A DNA stretch of 64,000 bases, taken from positions 4,216,001-4,280,000 of the forward strand of contig NZ_CP015839.1 in the NCBI RefSeq assembly GCF_001651805.1, read 5' to 3'. A program made the position numbers and the translations under genes. The DNA is from Marinobacterium aestuarii (lineage in GTDB: Bacteria; Pseudomonadota; Gammaproteobacteria; Pseudomonadales; Balneatricaceae). Under the pieces are notes generated by a model that did not search any database, was not told the DNA's origin, and saw only the letters and a program-made list of their open reading frames with translations. This document shows positions 18,413 to 28,834 of the stretch, in pieces. Within the stretch, counting starts at the first letter, position 1. Each line of letters opens with the position of its first letter.

Positions 18413-18442
18413 AAAACCCCCGCGACGCAGGGCGTCCGGGGG
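18413..18442 (-). terminator. Terminator of the peroxiredoxin-glutaredoxin gene
   Basis: CCCCCG...GACG pairs with CGTC..CGGGGG around 18417-18442, followed on the minus strand by a T-rich tail. It lies 30 bases past the stop. Confidence 0.75.
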
Positions 18443-18472
18443 TTCTTGAAGCAACTGACTTTACCGGGTCAA

Positions 18473-19210
18473 TCAGGCGTTGGCCGCCAACCACTGCTCC
18501 AGCTCGTCTGCCGTACCCACATGCAGGCCATCGATGTAAACCTGTGGCGTTGTGCCGCGACCGGAGATCGCCGTCAGGCTGGAGTAGCTGACGCCTCCCT
18601 GCCCCAGTACGATCTCTTCATAGCGGAACTCATGCTCACTCAGGACCTTCTTGGCACGGGTACAGTGCGGGCAGCCGGGCTTGGTGATAATAGTCACGCG
18701 CTTGGGCTGCTGGGCCTGCGGGTTAATGTAGTTCAGCATAGTATCGGCATCGGACACTTCAAACGGGTCGCCCGGCAGGTCAGGTTCGATAAACATCTTG
18801 TCGATCACACCGTCTTTCACCAGCATGGAATAGCGCCAGCTGCGCTTGCCAAAGCCGAGGTCCGCCTTGTCCACCAGCATGCCCATACCGTCGCTGAACT
18901 CGCCATTGCCATCGGGCAATACCTGAATGTGCGCCAGTTTCTGATCTTCCGCCCAGGCATTCATGACAAAAGCATCGTTAACCGACAGACAGATAATGCT
19001 GTCGACACCGTTGGCCTGAAACACCGGCGCCAGCTCGTTGTAGCGCGGCAGGTGAGTAGTGGAGCAGGTTGGCGTGAAAGCGCCTGGCAGGGCAAACAGG
19101 ATCACATTCTTGCCGGCAAAGATCTCGTCACTGGTCAGGTCCTGCCAGTCATTGCCCACGCGAGTACGAAAGGTAACCTGAGGTACGCGCTGTCCTTCTT
19201 TGTGCTGCAT
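18473..19210 (-). CDS. Peroxiredoxin 5-glutaredoxin fusion protein
   Basis: A 245-residue hybrid peroxidase. Residues 1-160 are a Prx5-type peroxiredoxin with the peroxidatic Cys49 in 'PGAFTPTCS'. Residues about 170-245 are a glutaredoxin with the CPHC site (Cys180, Cys183). Such hybrids reduce peroxides directly with glutathione, because the glutaredoxin part regenerates the peroxidase. CAGGAG lies before the ATG. It is a single-gene unit with its own terminator. Confidence 0.95.
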   Translation of the reverse strand: MQHKEGQRVPQVTFRTRVGNDWQDLTSDEIFAGKNVILFALPGAFTPTCSTTHLPRYNELAPVFQANGVDSIICLSVNDAFVMNAWAEDQKLAHIQVLPDGNGEFSDGMGMLVDKADLGFGKRSWRYSMLVKDGVIDKMFIEPDLPGDPFEVSDADTMLNYINPQAQQPKRVTIITKPGCPHCTRAKKVLSEHEFRYEEIVLGQGGVSYSSLTAISGRGTTPQVYIDGLHVGTADELEQWLAANA

Positions 19211-19464
19211 TGATATAGCTCCTGTTGCTGAATTCTGATGACGTGCAGCCTGGGCTGCTTGAGGAATGAAACTAGAATACTCAAGGACTGACTGACAATG
19301 AAATTAACTAACACAATACCTTCGATAAATTTTGCATATAGTCATTCGCCGCTTATCCAGGCCTGAACTCGCTCGGCCAGGAACACACCGGTACCAGGTC
19401 AGCATGCCGACTGAATAGTGTTTCTATTTATATCCAAAGAGTGCGATAAAGATCCCTCGTCTTG

Positions 19465-19986
19465 ATGAGGCCATCGCGCCCCCTGCACAGGTTATTGAAC
19501 ACCTTGGACACCACTACCCTGACACTGCTACTGGATATAGCTCCCTTTGAATGGTCCGGCATTCTTGCCAGCGTGCTGGCGGGCAGCATTGTCGGCACCG
19601 AACGCCAGCTGCTGGGCAAACCCTGCGGTATAAGAACCAGCTCCCTGATTGTGCTGGGCACCTACCTGTTTATCGCCCTCGCCGGAGCACATTATGATGG
19701 TGGCGATGGCTCCCGGGTGCTGGGACAGATAGTCACGGGGATCGGCTTTCTGGGGGCCGGCGTGATTCTGGCCAAGGACGGTATCGTTCTGGGTGTCACC
19801 TCGGCGGCGGCCATCTGGTCACTGGCGGCCATCGGCGCCATCATTGGCGAGGGCCATCACCTGACGGGCGTAAAACTGGCGGTGCTGGTGGTGCTCGTGC
19901 TGGTCGGTGTGGATCTGCTGGAACACAGTTTCTCCGCCATGCGCCGCGGCGTACATGCCCAGTTTGGGCGCCTGAGACGCAAATAA
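19465..19986 (+). CDS. MgtC/SapB-family membrane protein
   Basis: A 173-residue membrane protein with four or five hydrophobic helices and the MgtC core: 'LAGSIVGTERQLLGKPCGIRTSSLIVLGTYLF' region (about 33-66) and 'QIVTGIGFLGAGVILA' (about 88-103). It lacks the longer C-terminal ACT-like domain of MgtC, so it is the short SapB type. The start is uncertain: ATG at 19465 or the TTG one codon before; neither has a good ribosome binding site. Family roles include magnesium limitation and inhibition of F-type ATPase. Confidence 0.85.
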   Translation: MRPSRPLHRLLNTLDTTTLTLLLDIAPFEWSGILASVLAGSIVGTERQLLGKPCGIRTSSLIVLGTYLFIALAGAHYDGGDGSRVLGQIVTGIGFLGAGVILAKDGIVLGVTSAAAIWSLAAIGAIIGEGHHLTGVKLAVLVVLVLVGVDLLEHSFSAMRRGVHAQFGRLRRK

Positions 19987-20123
19987 CGGCGGCGGACAGG
20001 CCCGCCGCCCAGAGCGCGGCAGGCCTTGCTTTCAGTCTTGATTCAGTTGCCTGGCGTAGGCTCGCCCGAATAACAGGAGCCTGTTTCCCGCCCTTACCAT
20101 TAGCCGTTAGATCCGGAGCCCCC

Positions 20124-21512
20124 ATGGACTACAGCCTTTCGATTCTGGTCGCCGCACTGGCACTGATCTCCCTGGGACTGTCCCGCCCTGCGCGTTCGGT
20201 CAATGCCTTTTTCCGCGGCCAGTCCGAGAACGCCGAACCGCCCGGGCTCTTAACGCTGACCTTCTCCCAGGTTACGACCTGGATTTTTGCCCGCTCCCTG
20301 ATGAATGCGGCCATCCTCGGCTTTTTCTATGGAATCTGGGGGACTCTTGCCTACGCCGCCTATTACCTTTCGTTCTGGATTGGTGGGCGCATCATCGACA
20401 AGTTGCGCTTTGAGCAGGGTTTTGACAGCGTGCAGGCATTTCTGCAAAACCGCTTTGGCAACTGGGGCACCCGCTGTTACAACCTGGTCATCGGCATCCG
20501 GCTGATCAGTGAAGTTTTTGCCAACCTGCTGGTCATCGGCATTTTGTTCGGCACCACCGGCAGCAATGCCTATACCCTGGCCATAATCGCGTTTTCCGGC
20601 ATTACGCTGGCGTATTCGCTGCTCGGCGGTCTGCATGCATCCCTGCGCACCGACCTGTTCCAGATGATGCTGTTTCTGCTGGTACTGGTGGTGCTGGTGT
20701 TCGTGGCGTTCGGAGCCCCAGACGTGAATCTCGATATGCTGCTGTTCAAGCCGTTCGAGCTAGATCAGCCCGGTCCCATCCTGCTGCTGGTGGCATTGCT
20801 GCAGGTGTGGAGCTATCCCATGCATGACCCGGTCATGATGGACCGTGGCTTTCTGGCCGACCGTGAAACCACCCGCCGCAGCTTTTTCCACGCCGGCTGG
20901 ATCAGCATTGCCTGCATCACCGCCTTTGGTAGCCTGGGCGTACTCGCCGGCGCCCAGGCATCCGCTGGCGAGGCCATGAATACAGTGCTGGCGCGGATAC
21001 TGGGCGAGATCCCGCTACTGCTGTTTAACGCCGCCCTGGTGATCTCCGCCATGTCCACCCTGGACAGCACCCTGTCGAGCTCCGCCAAGCTGGTGGCGCT
21101 GGATATGAAAGCGGTACCAACGACGGTGCAGAACGGCCGCCTGGTGATGGTTGTCTTTATGCTGCTGGGACTGTGCTGCGTCTTCCTCGGCAACAAGGAT
21201 CTATTCAGTGCGGTCGCCGTCAGCGGCACCGCTTCCATGTACCTTGCGCCCGTGGTGCTGATTTCCCTCTGGGGCGGGCGCACCGATGTCCCGCTGTGGA
21301 GCTATCTGGCCAGTTTCGTTCTCGCTATAAGCGGTGCCGTGCTCTATTTCACCGAATCATCCGGTTACAGCGCCCTGCTGGGCGATGTCCATAAATACAC
21401 CAAGTTGCTGTGGATCTCGGCCACCCTGCTGACCAGCGGCCTGCTGCTGTTCTGGCTTGGCTGCCTCAGTGCCGGCACTCCCAAGTTCAAGCAGGCAGAA
21501 CAGGTCGGATGA
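20124..21512 (+). CDS. Sodium:solute symporter family transporter
   Basis: A 462-residue polytopic membrane protein with about 12-13 helices, fitting the SSS (solute:sodium symporter) family. The TM1-2 region 'LTLTFSQVTTWIFARSLMNAA' and the TM8 serine-rich 'ISAMSTLDSTLSSSAKLVA' carry the expected sodium-site serines. The substrate is not evident. Its stop overlaps the start of the next gene (ATGA), so the two are translationally coupled. A coupled phosphoesterase suggests a shared function with a phosphorylated or nucleotide-like compound, but that is inference. Confidence 0.85.
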   Translation: MDYSLSILVAALALISLGLSRPARSVNAFFRGQSENAEPPGLLTLTFSQVTTWIFARSLMNAAILGFFYGIWGTLAYAAYYLSFWIGGRIIDKLRFEQGFDSVQAFLQNRFGNWGTRCYNLVIGIRLISEVFANLLVIGILFGTTGSNAYTLAIIAFSGITLAYSLLGGLHASLRTDLFQMMLFLLVLVVLVFVAFGAPDVNLDMLLFKPFELDQPGPILLLVALLQVWSYPMHDPVMMDRGFLADRETTRRSFFHAGWISIACITAFGSLGVLAGAQASAGEAMNTVLARILGEIPLLLFNAALVISAMSTLDSTLSSSAKLVALDMKAVPTTVQNGRLVMVVFMLLGLCCVFLGNKDLFSAVAVSGTASMYLAPVVLISLWGGRTDVPLWSYLASFVLAISGAVLYFTESSGYSALLGDVHKYTKLLWISATLLTSGLLLFWLGCLSAGTPKFKQAEQVG

Positions 21513-22357
21513 GCGCACAGACAGACGTAAAAGACCTCGGTGTCCTGACCGGACCTGTGATGATCTTTGGCGGTCCCTACAGCAACCTGCAGGCCACCCG
21601 GGCACTGCTGCAGACCGCCAACAGACTGGGACTCTCTGCCAGCCAGCTCATCTGTACCGGCGATGCCGTGGCCTATTGCGCCGATACCGAGGCCACCGTC
21701 CGGCTGCTGCGCGATGCCGGCGTCCACTGGATTCAGGGCAATTGTGAGGCGTCGCTGGGCAATCGCATAGATGATTGTGGCTGTGGCTTTGAGGAGGGCA
21801 GCAGCTGCGCGATTCTGTCCGACAGCTGGTATAGCTACGCCGACAGAACCATCAGTGATGACAGCCGGGCCTGGCTGCGTACACTGCCTGCGCAGCTACG
21901 CTTTAGCCTTAACGGGCGGCGTATCCAGGTGGTGCATGGGGCTGCGGATCAGATCAACCGCTTCGTGTTTGAATCCACACCCCAGGACGAAAAACAACGT
22001 CAGCTGGATCTTGCTCAGGCCGACGTGCTGATCGGCGGCCACTGTGGCCTGCCCTTCGGTCAGGCCTGGGGCTCGGGAGCCTGGCTCAATGCGGGTGTGA
22101 TTGGTATGCCAGCGAATGATGGCACCAGGAACGGCTGGTACATGCTGCTGATACCGGACGCTGAACGTCTCAAGGTGAGCTGGCACCGGCTCAACTATGC
22201 CGCGACAGAGGCGGTAGACGCCATGCGTTTTGCCGGTCTGCCCACGGGGTATCAGGATGCACTGCTCAGCGGACTCTGGCCCAATATTGATATTCTGCCC
22301 GCGGCGGAACAAAGCCAACGGGGCCAGCCCTTGCAACTGGCCCCACTGCTGATTTAA
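21509..22357 (+). CDS. Calcineurin-like metallophosphoesterase
   Basis: A 282-residue metallophosphoesterase. Metal-site motifs appear in order: 'FGGPYSN' (a changed first DxH block), 'ICTGDAVAY' (GD), 'IQGNCE' (GN-E/H), 'VVHGA' and 'LIGGHCGLPF' (GGHxxxP). The first block lacks the usual Asp-x-His, so activity may be altered. The start ATG at 21509 overlaps the symporter stop. Family members hydrolyse phosphodiesters, nucleotides or phosphoproteins. Confidence 0.82.
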   Translation: MSAQTDVKDLGVLTGPVMIFGGPYSNLQATRALLQTANRLGLSASQLICTGDAVAYCADTEATVRLLRDAGVHWIQGNCEASLGNRIDDCGCGFEEGSSCAILSDSWYSYADRTISDDSRAWLRTLPAQLRFSLNGRRIQVVHGAADQINRFVFESTPQDEKQRQLDLAQADVLIGGHCGLPFGQAWGSGAWLNAGVIGMPANDGTRNGWYMLLIPDAERLKVSWHRLNYAATEAVDAMRFAGLPTGYQDALLSGLWPNIDILPAAEQSQRGQPLQLAPLLI

Positions 22358-22381
22358 CCCAAGAAGCTTAACGCCCTGAAC

Positions 22382-22837
22382 TCAATGACGACGGCCGTCG
22401 CCCGAGCGGAAAAACTGCCGGTGGCCGTCGTGCCTGCCACTGCCTGAGCGGGTATAACGGTAGTCTCCCCCGCCGCTGCGGCGATATGAACGATCGCCAT
22501 CAAACCGACGCCGCCCGTCACTATGCCCTTTATAGCCGGGCCTCGAATAATCATGCCGGTAACTCGGCGAGCGGTCGTAGTGGCGTGGGCGGTAGTGGTG
22601 TCTTGGCGCAGAATAATGCCGGCGCGGCGCGGAATAGCCTCGGGAATGATAATGGCGCGAACGACCCGATAGGTAGCCATAGGGCGCATAGCTGTAGGGC
22701 CCGCCGAGGTACAGACTAAAGCCGTTACCGTGAATGGCGGCGCCACTAAAGAAGATGCCGACATCCACATCCGCCTGGGACGGACTGGCGATCAGACTCA
22801 ATGCCAACACCCCTGCACTTAATAATCTGACCTTCAT
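22382..22837 (-). CDS. Small exported Arg/His/Tyr-rich protein
   Basis: A 151-residue protein with a signal peptide (residues 1-22, cut after 'SQA'). The mature part is extremely rich in Arg, His, Tyr, Ser and Gly, with repeated RHY/RRHYS units. GGGAG precedes the ATG. No family is recognised beyond similarity in style to short periplasmic or surface basic proteins. The many His could bind metal. Confidence 0.7.
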   Translation of the reverse strand: MKVRLLSAGVLALSLIASPSQADVDVGIFFSGAAIHGNGFSLYLGGPYSYAPYGYLSGRSRHYHSRGYSAPRRHYSAPRHHYRPRHYDRSPSYRHDYSRPGYKGHSDGRRRFDGDRSYRRSGGGDYRYTRSGSGRHDGHRQFFRSGDGRRH

Positions 22838-22927
22838 GACACAACTCCCATATTCTCACTTACCTCTAAGACCCCTGCCAGCAATGCGAGTTGCGCGATC
22901 AATTTTCAGCCAACCTTAAGGCCTGAT

Positions 22928-23998
22928 TCAGTTATCGGGTAGCTCGCTGGGTCCCGGACCATTGATAACACTGTGCCCCGTTTCGGGCGCGGCGTAGAGC
23001 AGGCAGTCACTGCAGGCAATCAGCGGATTGTCGGTCACCATAAACAGCTTCAGCGGCTGGGCGGCATAAAGTCGCTGCCCCTGTACATCGAAAAACTGTG
23101 GCAGCACATCTGCCCCCGCAGCATCGCGCAGACACATCCGGCTACGCGCCCGCGGCCCGAGCCAGAACAGGAAGGTGCCACTGTCGACCAGACCGAAGTT
23201 ATAGCGCTCCAGGTGGCGCGGCACTGTAATGTCCGCCGCAGGATCTGGTTCATCGGCAAAGGTCAGTTTGGTTTCCGGCGCCAGCTCCAGCCGCACCGGA
23301 TGGTGGTACAGATCCATATGCAGGCCTGCGGGCGGCAGCTGCAGCACCTGCTCGGCCTGCAAAAAACGCCAGACACCCTCCACTGCCAGCCGGTCCGCCG
23401 CCGGATCCCGATTACCGCCGCACTCGATGGTTGCCACCGGAAAATCGAGGCGGCTGATTTCCATCAGGGCGCCAAGGCGGATATCGGTAATGATCAGACG
23501 ACGGGTAAATAGCGCCACCAGGGCTTCATGGGCCGGATCCTCGTGGGTCACCACGCCAAAAGGCGGGTTCATGCCAGAGGTGTTGTGAATATCAATCAGG
23601 CACTCGGGCCTGTATTTATCCAGCAGCGTCAGGGTCTGTTCGGCAAGCCGGCCTGGCTTGCCATCGAAGGGCGGGCGGAAACAGCGGTTCAGATCGCGCT
23701 CGCCGGGCAACTGACGCCACGAAAACAGCGGCGGCTCCAGTGCCGCCGAAACCGACAGAATAAAGCACAGCAAAGTGATAGCGGGCTGCTCACCATTGCG
23801 CAGCCAGCCGTGAACTGCCTTCAGTCCCGAAAGCTCATTGCCGTGCAGCAGCGTACTCAGTGCCCGGCAGCGGCTCGGGTCCCGCCCCTGCACGATAATC
23901 AGGGTAGGCCCGTCCAGCTGGCGCAGAAACTCCTGCGGCGTACGGGCAATGTCCGCAGGGGCGGGATCGCGCAGAATTGTAATACTGTCGTCCGGCAT
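22928..23998 (-). CDS. M14-family succinylglutamate desuccinylase/aspartoacylase-like protein
   Basis: A 356-residue zinc carboxypeptidase-like deacylase. The zinc ligands are in 'LLHGNELSG' (HxxE, near residue 54), with 'CLIDIHNTSG' giving the downstream His. The start at 23998 uses a TGATG junction with the upstream ligase-like gene, so they are translationally coupled. Family enzymes remove acyl groups from amino-acid derivatives. Together with the CBS and carboxylate-amine ligase genes it forms a three-gene operon; the ligase-deacylase pairing suggests synthesis and turnover of an unknown gamma-glutamyl or amide compound. Confidence 0.85.
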   Translation of the reverse strand: MPDDSITILRDPAPADIARTPQEFLRQLDGPTLIIVQGRDPSRCRALSTLLHGNELSGLKAVHGWLRNGEQPAITLLCFILSVSAALEPPLFSWRQLPGERDLNRCFRPPFDGKPGRLAEQTLTLLDKYRPECLIDIHNTSGMNPPFGVVTHEDPAHEALVALFTRRLIITDIRLGALMEISRLDFPVATIECGGNRDPAADRLAVEGVWRFLQAEQVLQLPPAGLHMDLYHHPVRLELAPETKLTFADEPDPAADITVPRHLERYNFGLVDSGTFLFWLGPRARSRMCLRDAAGADVLPQFFDVQGQRLYAAQPLKLFMVTDNPLIACSDCLLYAAPETGHSVINGPGPSELPDN

Positions 23999-25503
23999 CA
24001 GTGCATATCCGTCCACTCTGCAACAGGCTGGTTAAGATCGGCACGCACACGGTAGCCTTCGAGCATGGTCTTCAACGCGCGGTGCCGGCTGAGGCGGCGG
24101 TTCAGGCGCCCCACCTGGCCAAGCTGCCAGGTCGCCCCCGTACAGCTGCGCTCAAGCCGCTGTTCGATAATCCCAAGATAGTGCCCGCTTTCCGCCGCGC
24201 CTATGCCGATGCGTTTCAACCCCTGTGCCGCCACCGGCAGAAGCTCATGCGCCAGCCTGGCAAGCGGTACTTCCTCCAGCCGGCGGTTACAGGACGACGG
24301 CCACAACAGCTGGGCCTTGATGCCTACCTCTGCGCTACGGTAAAAATTGTGCTCCAGCATGGCAAAGGGCAACGCCGGCATCAGCTCGGCAATATCCCCC
24401 CGCAGCCCCTCTGCCAGCCCGATCAGAAAGGCGGCGTTGGCCATCATGTCGCAGGCCGTGGGGCCTGCAGGCAAGGCACGCATCTCGATCCGCAAATGGC
24501 CACCGCAGCTATCGTCATAAATAACCCTGTTCCAGGGCCAGATTGTACCCTGATGCAGACGTAACTCATGCAGTTTCGGCAGGCCACCGTTTTGCACCAT
24601 TTCCATATCATCCTCGCCCTCCTGACACACCGGCAAGAGCGCGTCATGCAGCAGCGCCGATTCGGCAAACAGCTCGTAGGCACCCTCGCGCACCCAACCG
24701 GTCCCCAGGTTTACCCGAGAGGCCCTGCGGCTGCTGTGCCCGTTACCGCCGGGCCCATTGCTGCCGGCGCCATCGATGGCATGCTTGAACAGTGGAATCC
24801 GCGTTTCATGCCAGAGTCGATGCCCCAGCAGGAAGGGAGAGTTTCCGGCGAGCGCCAGCACGACAGGCGTTACCAGCTGCATGGCATTGTAGGTATCGGC
24901 AAAGTCAGCGGGCCGCACGCGGTAGTGCAGCTGCAGCGAGGTATTGGCGCCTTCGAGCGTCACATCGCGGGCCCGCAGCGAGATAGGTTCGTCACCATTG
25001 ATACGCACCTGGATGCGTTCACCGCGAATACGACTCAGCCCATCCGTCAGAGCCTGATAGCGGCACTGATCGGTCATGACATGGGGACCGAAATCACGAC
25101 GGCGCAGCGTCGGCAGAATGCCGATCGCCAGAATATGGCCTCCGTGGACCAGCGCGGACTGCTCCAGTGCCGCCACGGCGGCGCGTATTTCGGCTTCGAT
25201 GCGGGAAAAAGGGGTGCCCTGAATGGGCACCGGTGTGAGGTTGTATTCCAGGTTATAGCGGTTGAGTTCCAGCGTCAGCTGAGGATCTGCCCTGGCATCC
25301 TGAATCGCACTGTTAACCAGTAAGGGATGTCCATTGCGATCGACAATGCAGAGTTCAAGTTCCGCACCCAGAGATCCTGGGCCTTCGCCAAAACCGGGCC
25401 TTTGCAGCAACGCCTTCAGCGCCTGCAGATTGCTCCCCAGGCGCTGGTAGAAGCCGCTGAACTCCTGCGGCGTAAAACTGGACTTGTCGATTTCGAGTCC
25501 CAT
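23998..25503 (-). CDS. Glutamate-cysteine ligase-like carboxylate-amine ligase
   Basis: A 501-residue protein of the GCS2/YbdK-like carboxylate-amine ligase group. The N-terminal 'LGAELELCIVD' and central 'RINGDEPISLRARDVTLEGANTSLQLH' are ATP-grasp-like ligase motifs, and 'HLRIEMRALPAGPT' completes the active site. It should couple an amine to a carboxylate with ATP, such as gamma-glutamyl bond formation, but the substrate is unknown. It is middle of the operon: 76 bases after the CBS gene and overlapping the M14 gene. Confidence 0.85.
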   Translation of the reverse strand: MGLEIDKSSFTPQEFSGFYQRLGSNLQALKALLQRPGFGEGPGSLGAELELCIVDRNGHPLLVNSAIQDARADPQLTLELNRYNLEYNLTPVPIQGTPFSRIEAEIRAAVAALEQSALVHGGHILAIGILPTLRRRDFGPHVMTDQCRYQALTDGLSRIRGERIQVRINGDEPISLRARDVTLEGANTSLQLHYRVRPADFADTYNAMQLVTPVVLALAGNSPFLLGHRLWHETRIPLFKHAIDGAGSNGPGGNGHSSRRASRVNLGTGWVREGAYELFAESALLHDALLPVCQEGEDDMEMVQNGGLPKLHELRLHQGTIWPWNRVIYDDSCGGHLRIEMRALPAGPTACDMMANAAFLIGLAEGLRGDIAELMPALPFAMLEHNFYRSAEVGIKAQLLWPSSCNRRLEEVPLARLAHELLPVAAQGLKRIGIGAAESGHYLGIIEQRLERSCTGATWQLGQVGRLNRRLSRHRALKTMLEGYRVRADLNQPVAEWTDMH

Positions 25504-25579
25504 TACCGTCCTGCACTTTAAGGCATCCCTAAAGCGTAGACAGCGAAGCGCTCAGACTCCAGTCTGGGCGCTCTGTACC

Positions 25580-26167
25580 TCAGGCCGCGCCGCGGTTGCC
25601 ATAGATGACGTCGACGATTTCCCTAAAGCTGGTAGCTCGCTCGGTGATGTCCACGGGTATATGCAGCTTGCGGGCAATATCGCTGGCCGAAATGATGCCG
25701 CAGATCTGTTGATCTTCGGGCCGCACGACCAGCATGTGCTGGGACCCGACATCCTGCAGAGTCTTTAGCACGTCACCAATGCAGCAGTTGCTGATTTGCT
25801 GAATCGACAACCCGGCCAGCTTTGCACTGGGCGTCATTACATCGGCAATACTCAGCTCGTCCCGCCGCAGCCCCTGGCTCTGGGCGATACTCAGCACCTT
25901 GCGGCTCTCCAGATCCATCAGACTGATAATGCCGCGAAATTTCTCGCTGCCATCCATCACTATGACCGAGCGCACGTGGGCTTTTTTCATCATCAGCAGC
26001 GCGTCGTTGATCCCCACATCCAGCTCCAGCGCCAGCGGGCGCGTCAATTCAAAGCTGGTCATAATACTGCTCGCAGGGCTGTCCAGGCTTAGCGTTTCGC
26101 CCTCAGGTGTCGACAAACGGCTGTAGTCACTCAGGGACAGGGTTTTAAGTTCACGGTAAGTACGCAT
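25580..26167 (-). CDS. CBS-domain protein
   Basis: A 195-residue cytoplasmic protein with two CBS domains: about residues 45-105 ('SVIVMDGSEKFRGIISLMDLES') and 115-180 ('HMLVVRPEDQQICGIISASDIARK'). CBS pairs bind adenosine nucleotides and sense energy state. It is first in the operon with the ligase-like and M14 genes and could regulate them. GAGGGAGG lies about 8 bases before the ATG at 26167; six upstream codons are not used. Confidence 0.88.
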   Translation of the reverse strand: MRTYRELKTLSLSDYSRLSTPEGETLSLDSPASSIMTSFELTRPLALELDVGINDALLMMKKAHVRSVIVMDGSEKFRGIISLMDLESRKVLSIAQSQGLRRDELSIADVMTPSAKLAGLSIQQISNCCIGDVLKTLQDVGSQHMLVVRPEDQQICGIISASDIARKLHIPVDITERATSFREIVDVIYGNRGAA

Positions 26168-26235
26168 GGCAATAGCCTCCCTCAAATACGAGGAATAATC
26201 ATTAAACGGAAAGTAAAAATACTCAGGTTCAGGGA

Positions 26236-26652
26236 TCAGGCTACGGCAGGCGGTGCTCGGGCATGCTTGAAGGTACAGGGAGCAGGTTGCCAGCCCAGAA
26301 TCGGGCCAACGGGGGAATACAGTAACGCGGTTGTCGCCTGCGTTGAGGAGGATACCGCAGGGCCCGGATCATCGCCACTGAGATCATTGGCTCTGTCCAG
26401 CCGGGAGCCGTCGGTGTCTGCACGGCTGTCCGCGATTTCCAGTGTCTGCAAGCTGGCGACCGAGACCGCCTCTGGTTCCGGCAATTTTGGCCACAGCACC
26501 ACAAAACCTGCGAGCAGCAACAGGAAAGTCAGGTGAAGCAAGGTGGTACAGCGGCGACTGTCGGTTGACGGTCGATCTGGCAAGCAGGTGTGCATCAGTG
26601 AGTCAGAATCCAAAACGGCAACAAGTACAGACTTCGACACTATCCCTGCCAC
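26236..26652 (-). CDS. Hypothetical single-pass membrane protein
   Basis: A frame of up to 138 codons from a GTG at 26652, or 119 from an ATG at 26595. One hydrophobic helix ('LLHLTFLLLLAGFVVLWP') is followed by an acidic Ser/Thr-rich, low-complexity segment. I recognise no family, and start signals are weak. It lies between the helicase gene and the CBS operon on the minus strand. It may be real, but evidence is limited to composition. Confidence 0.4.
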   Translation of the reverse strand: MAGIVSKSVLVAVLDSDSLMHTCLPDRPSTDSRRCTTLLHLTFLLLLAGFVVLWPKLPEPEAVSVASLQTLEIADSRADTDGSRLDRANDLSGDDPGPAVSSSTQATTALLYSPVGPILGWQPAPCTFKHARAPPAVA

Positions 26653-26812
26653 GAGTTCCGGTCAATGTTTGCGGTAACAAAAACAGTCACCTGAGGTCAG
26701 GCGACCACGCCTGCCTGGACTGCACGATAGTCGCTGTTAGCGGCCGATTCGGTTAAGCTACGCATCTTTTTTGCAATTCGAACCGGGTCGCGCTGGCGGC
26801 TCACAGGTAACT

Positions 26813-28120
<1,308 letters not shown>

Positions 28121-28756
28121 TACTGAGAAACCTGATCAGCTAGCAGCCGGGCTACTCGACGTCTGGCCGTCGCGACCATGATGGTCGCTTACGGGTTGTA
28201 TACGACACGAAGCGAACACTGCAGGATTGGTTTAGCACCTGCCGTAACCGGCATATTTATTACCGGGTAGGTGAGCACCTGAAGGACCGAAACCCAATAC
28301 CTGCACTACTCTAAGATTGCCAAATTCAGTAAGTGTTATCGCTATCGGATAATCCCGATTTCGCCTCTCGGCGACTCACTTTTCTTTGCTCGTGCAAATA
28401 AAAGTAAGCAAAAGAAAGCACGCCCCAATGAAGTCTTTTCGCTGCGCGCTGGTCCGATTTTCCGGGCATCGCTGACGTCACGTCCCTGTGCCGCATCGGC
28501 GGCTCGGCGTCCATGCCTTGCCCCTGCCGGGCCTGATCGAAAAATAGGCCCAGTGCTCGCCGGCTTCACAAGGGGAAAATGGCCGTTCTGCTATATTGGC
28601 GGGGCGGTGATGTTGAGTTCAGATCTATAATCCATTAGACAGATCAGGGGACCTAAGAATTTCTGCGTTCACGGGGCCAGGTCTTGCCTTTTTCCCTCAG
28701 CTGAGAAACAAGCGCAAATGATCGATGACCCTGGAGCCCCGCCCCGGAGCGCTCTA
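28121..28756. other. Non-coding junction between core genome and island
   Basis: About 640 bases without a credible gene. On the minus strand 28326-28514 spells a peptide containing 'LHWGVLSFAYFYLHEQRKV', which I recall as a recurrent spurious product of a repeated sequence in Pseudomonadota genomes; I treat it as repeat DNA. A REP-like sequence lies at 28677-28735. The region marks the left edge of the accessory island. Confidence 0.45.
28677..28735. repeat. REP-like palindromic repeat, copy 1
   Basis: The sequence beginning CAGGTCTTGCC and ending in CCCTGG resembles the one at 38520-38574: both share a 'GTCTT.CCTTTT..CC' left arm, 'TGAGAAA.AAGCGCAAA' middle, and imperfect inverted symmetry. 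It fits a REP-type element of the kind moved by RAYT transposases, but no RAYT gene is in the window. Confidence 0.45.
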
Positions 28757-28834
28757 TTACGATTTAGCCTTCAATAAATCGCGTATCTCCGTTAGCAACA
28801 CCTCTTCCGCTGAAGGTACTGGTGGGGCCTTAGG
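28757..28834 (-). pseudogene. mscL: 3' remnant of mscL (mechanosensitive channel)
   Basis: The last 25 codons and the stop read 'KAPPVPSAEEVLLTEIRDL' then 'LKAKS', the conserved cytoplasmic C-terminal helix of the large-conductance mechanosensitive channel MscL. The reading frame runs directly into the left end of the ISAs1-family element at 28835. No other part of mscL is found on the far side of the element (43 bases, then IS630) or elsewhere in the window, so the gene was truncated by the island. Identification rests on the motif 'EEVLLTEIRDLL'. Confidence 0.8.

Noticed and set aside
28326-28569. Small minus-strand frames in the 28.1-28.7 kb junction
   Set aside because: The peptide resembles a recurrent product of repeat DNA, has no start signal, and is not treated as a gene.
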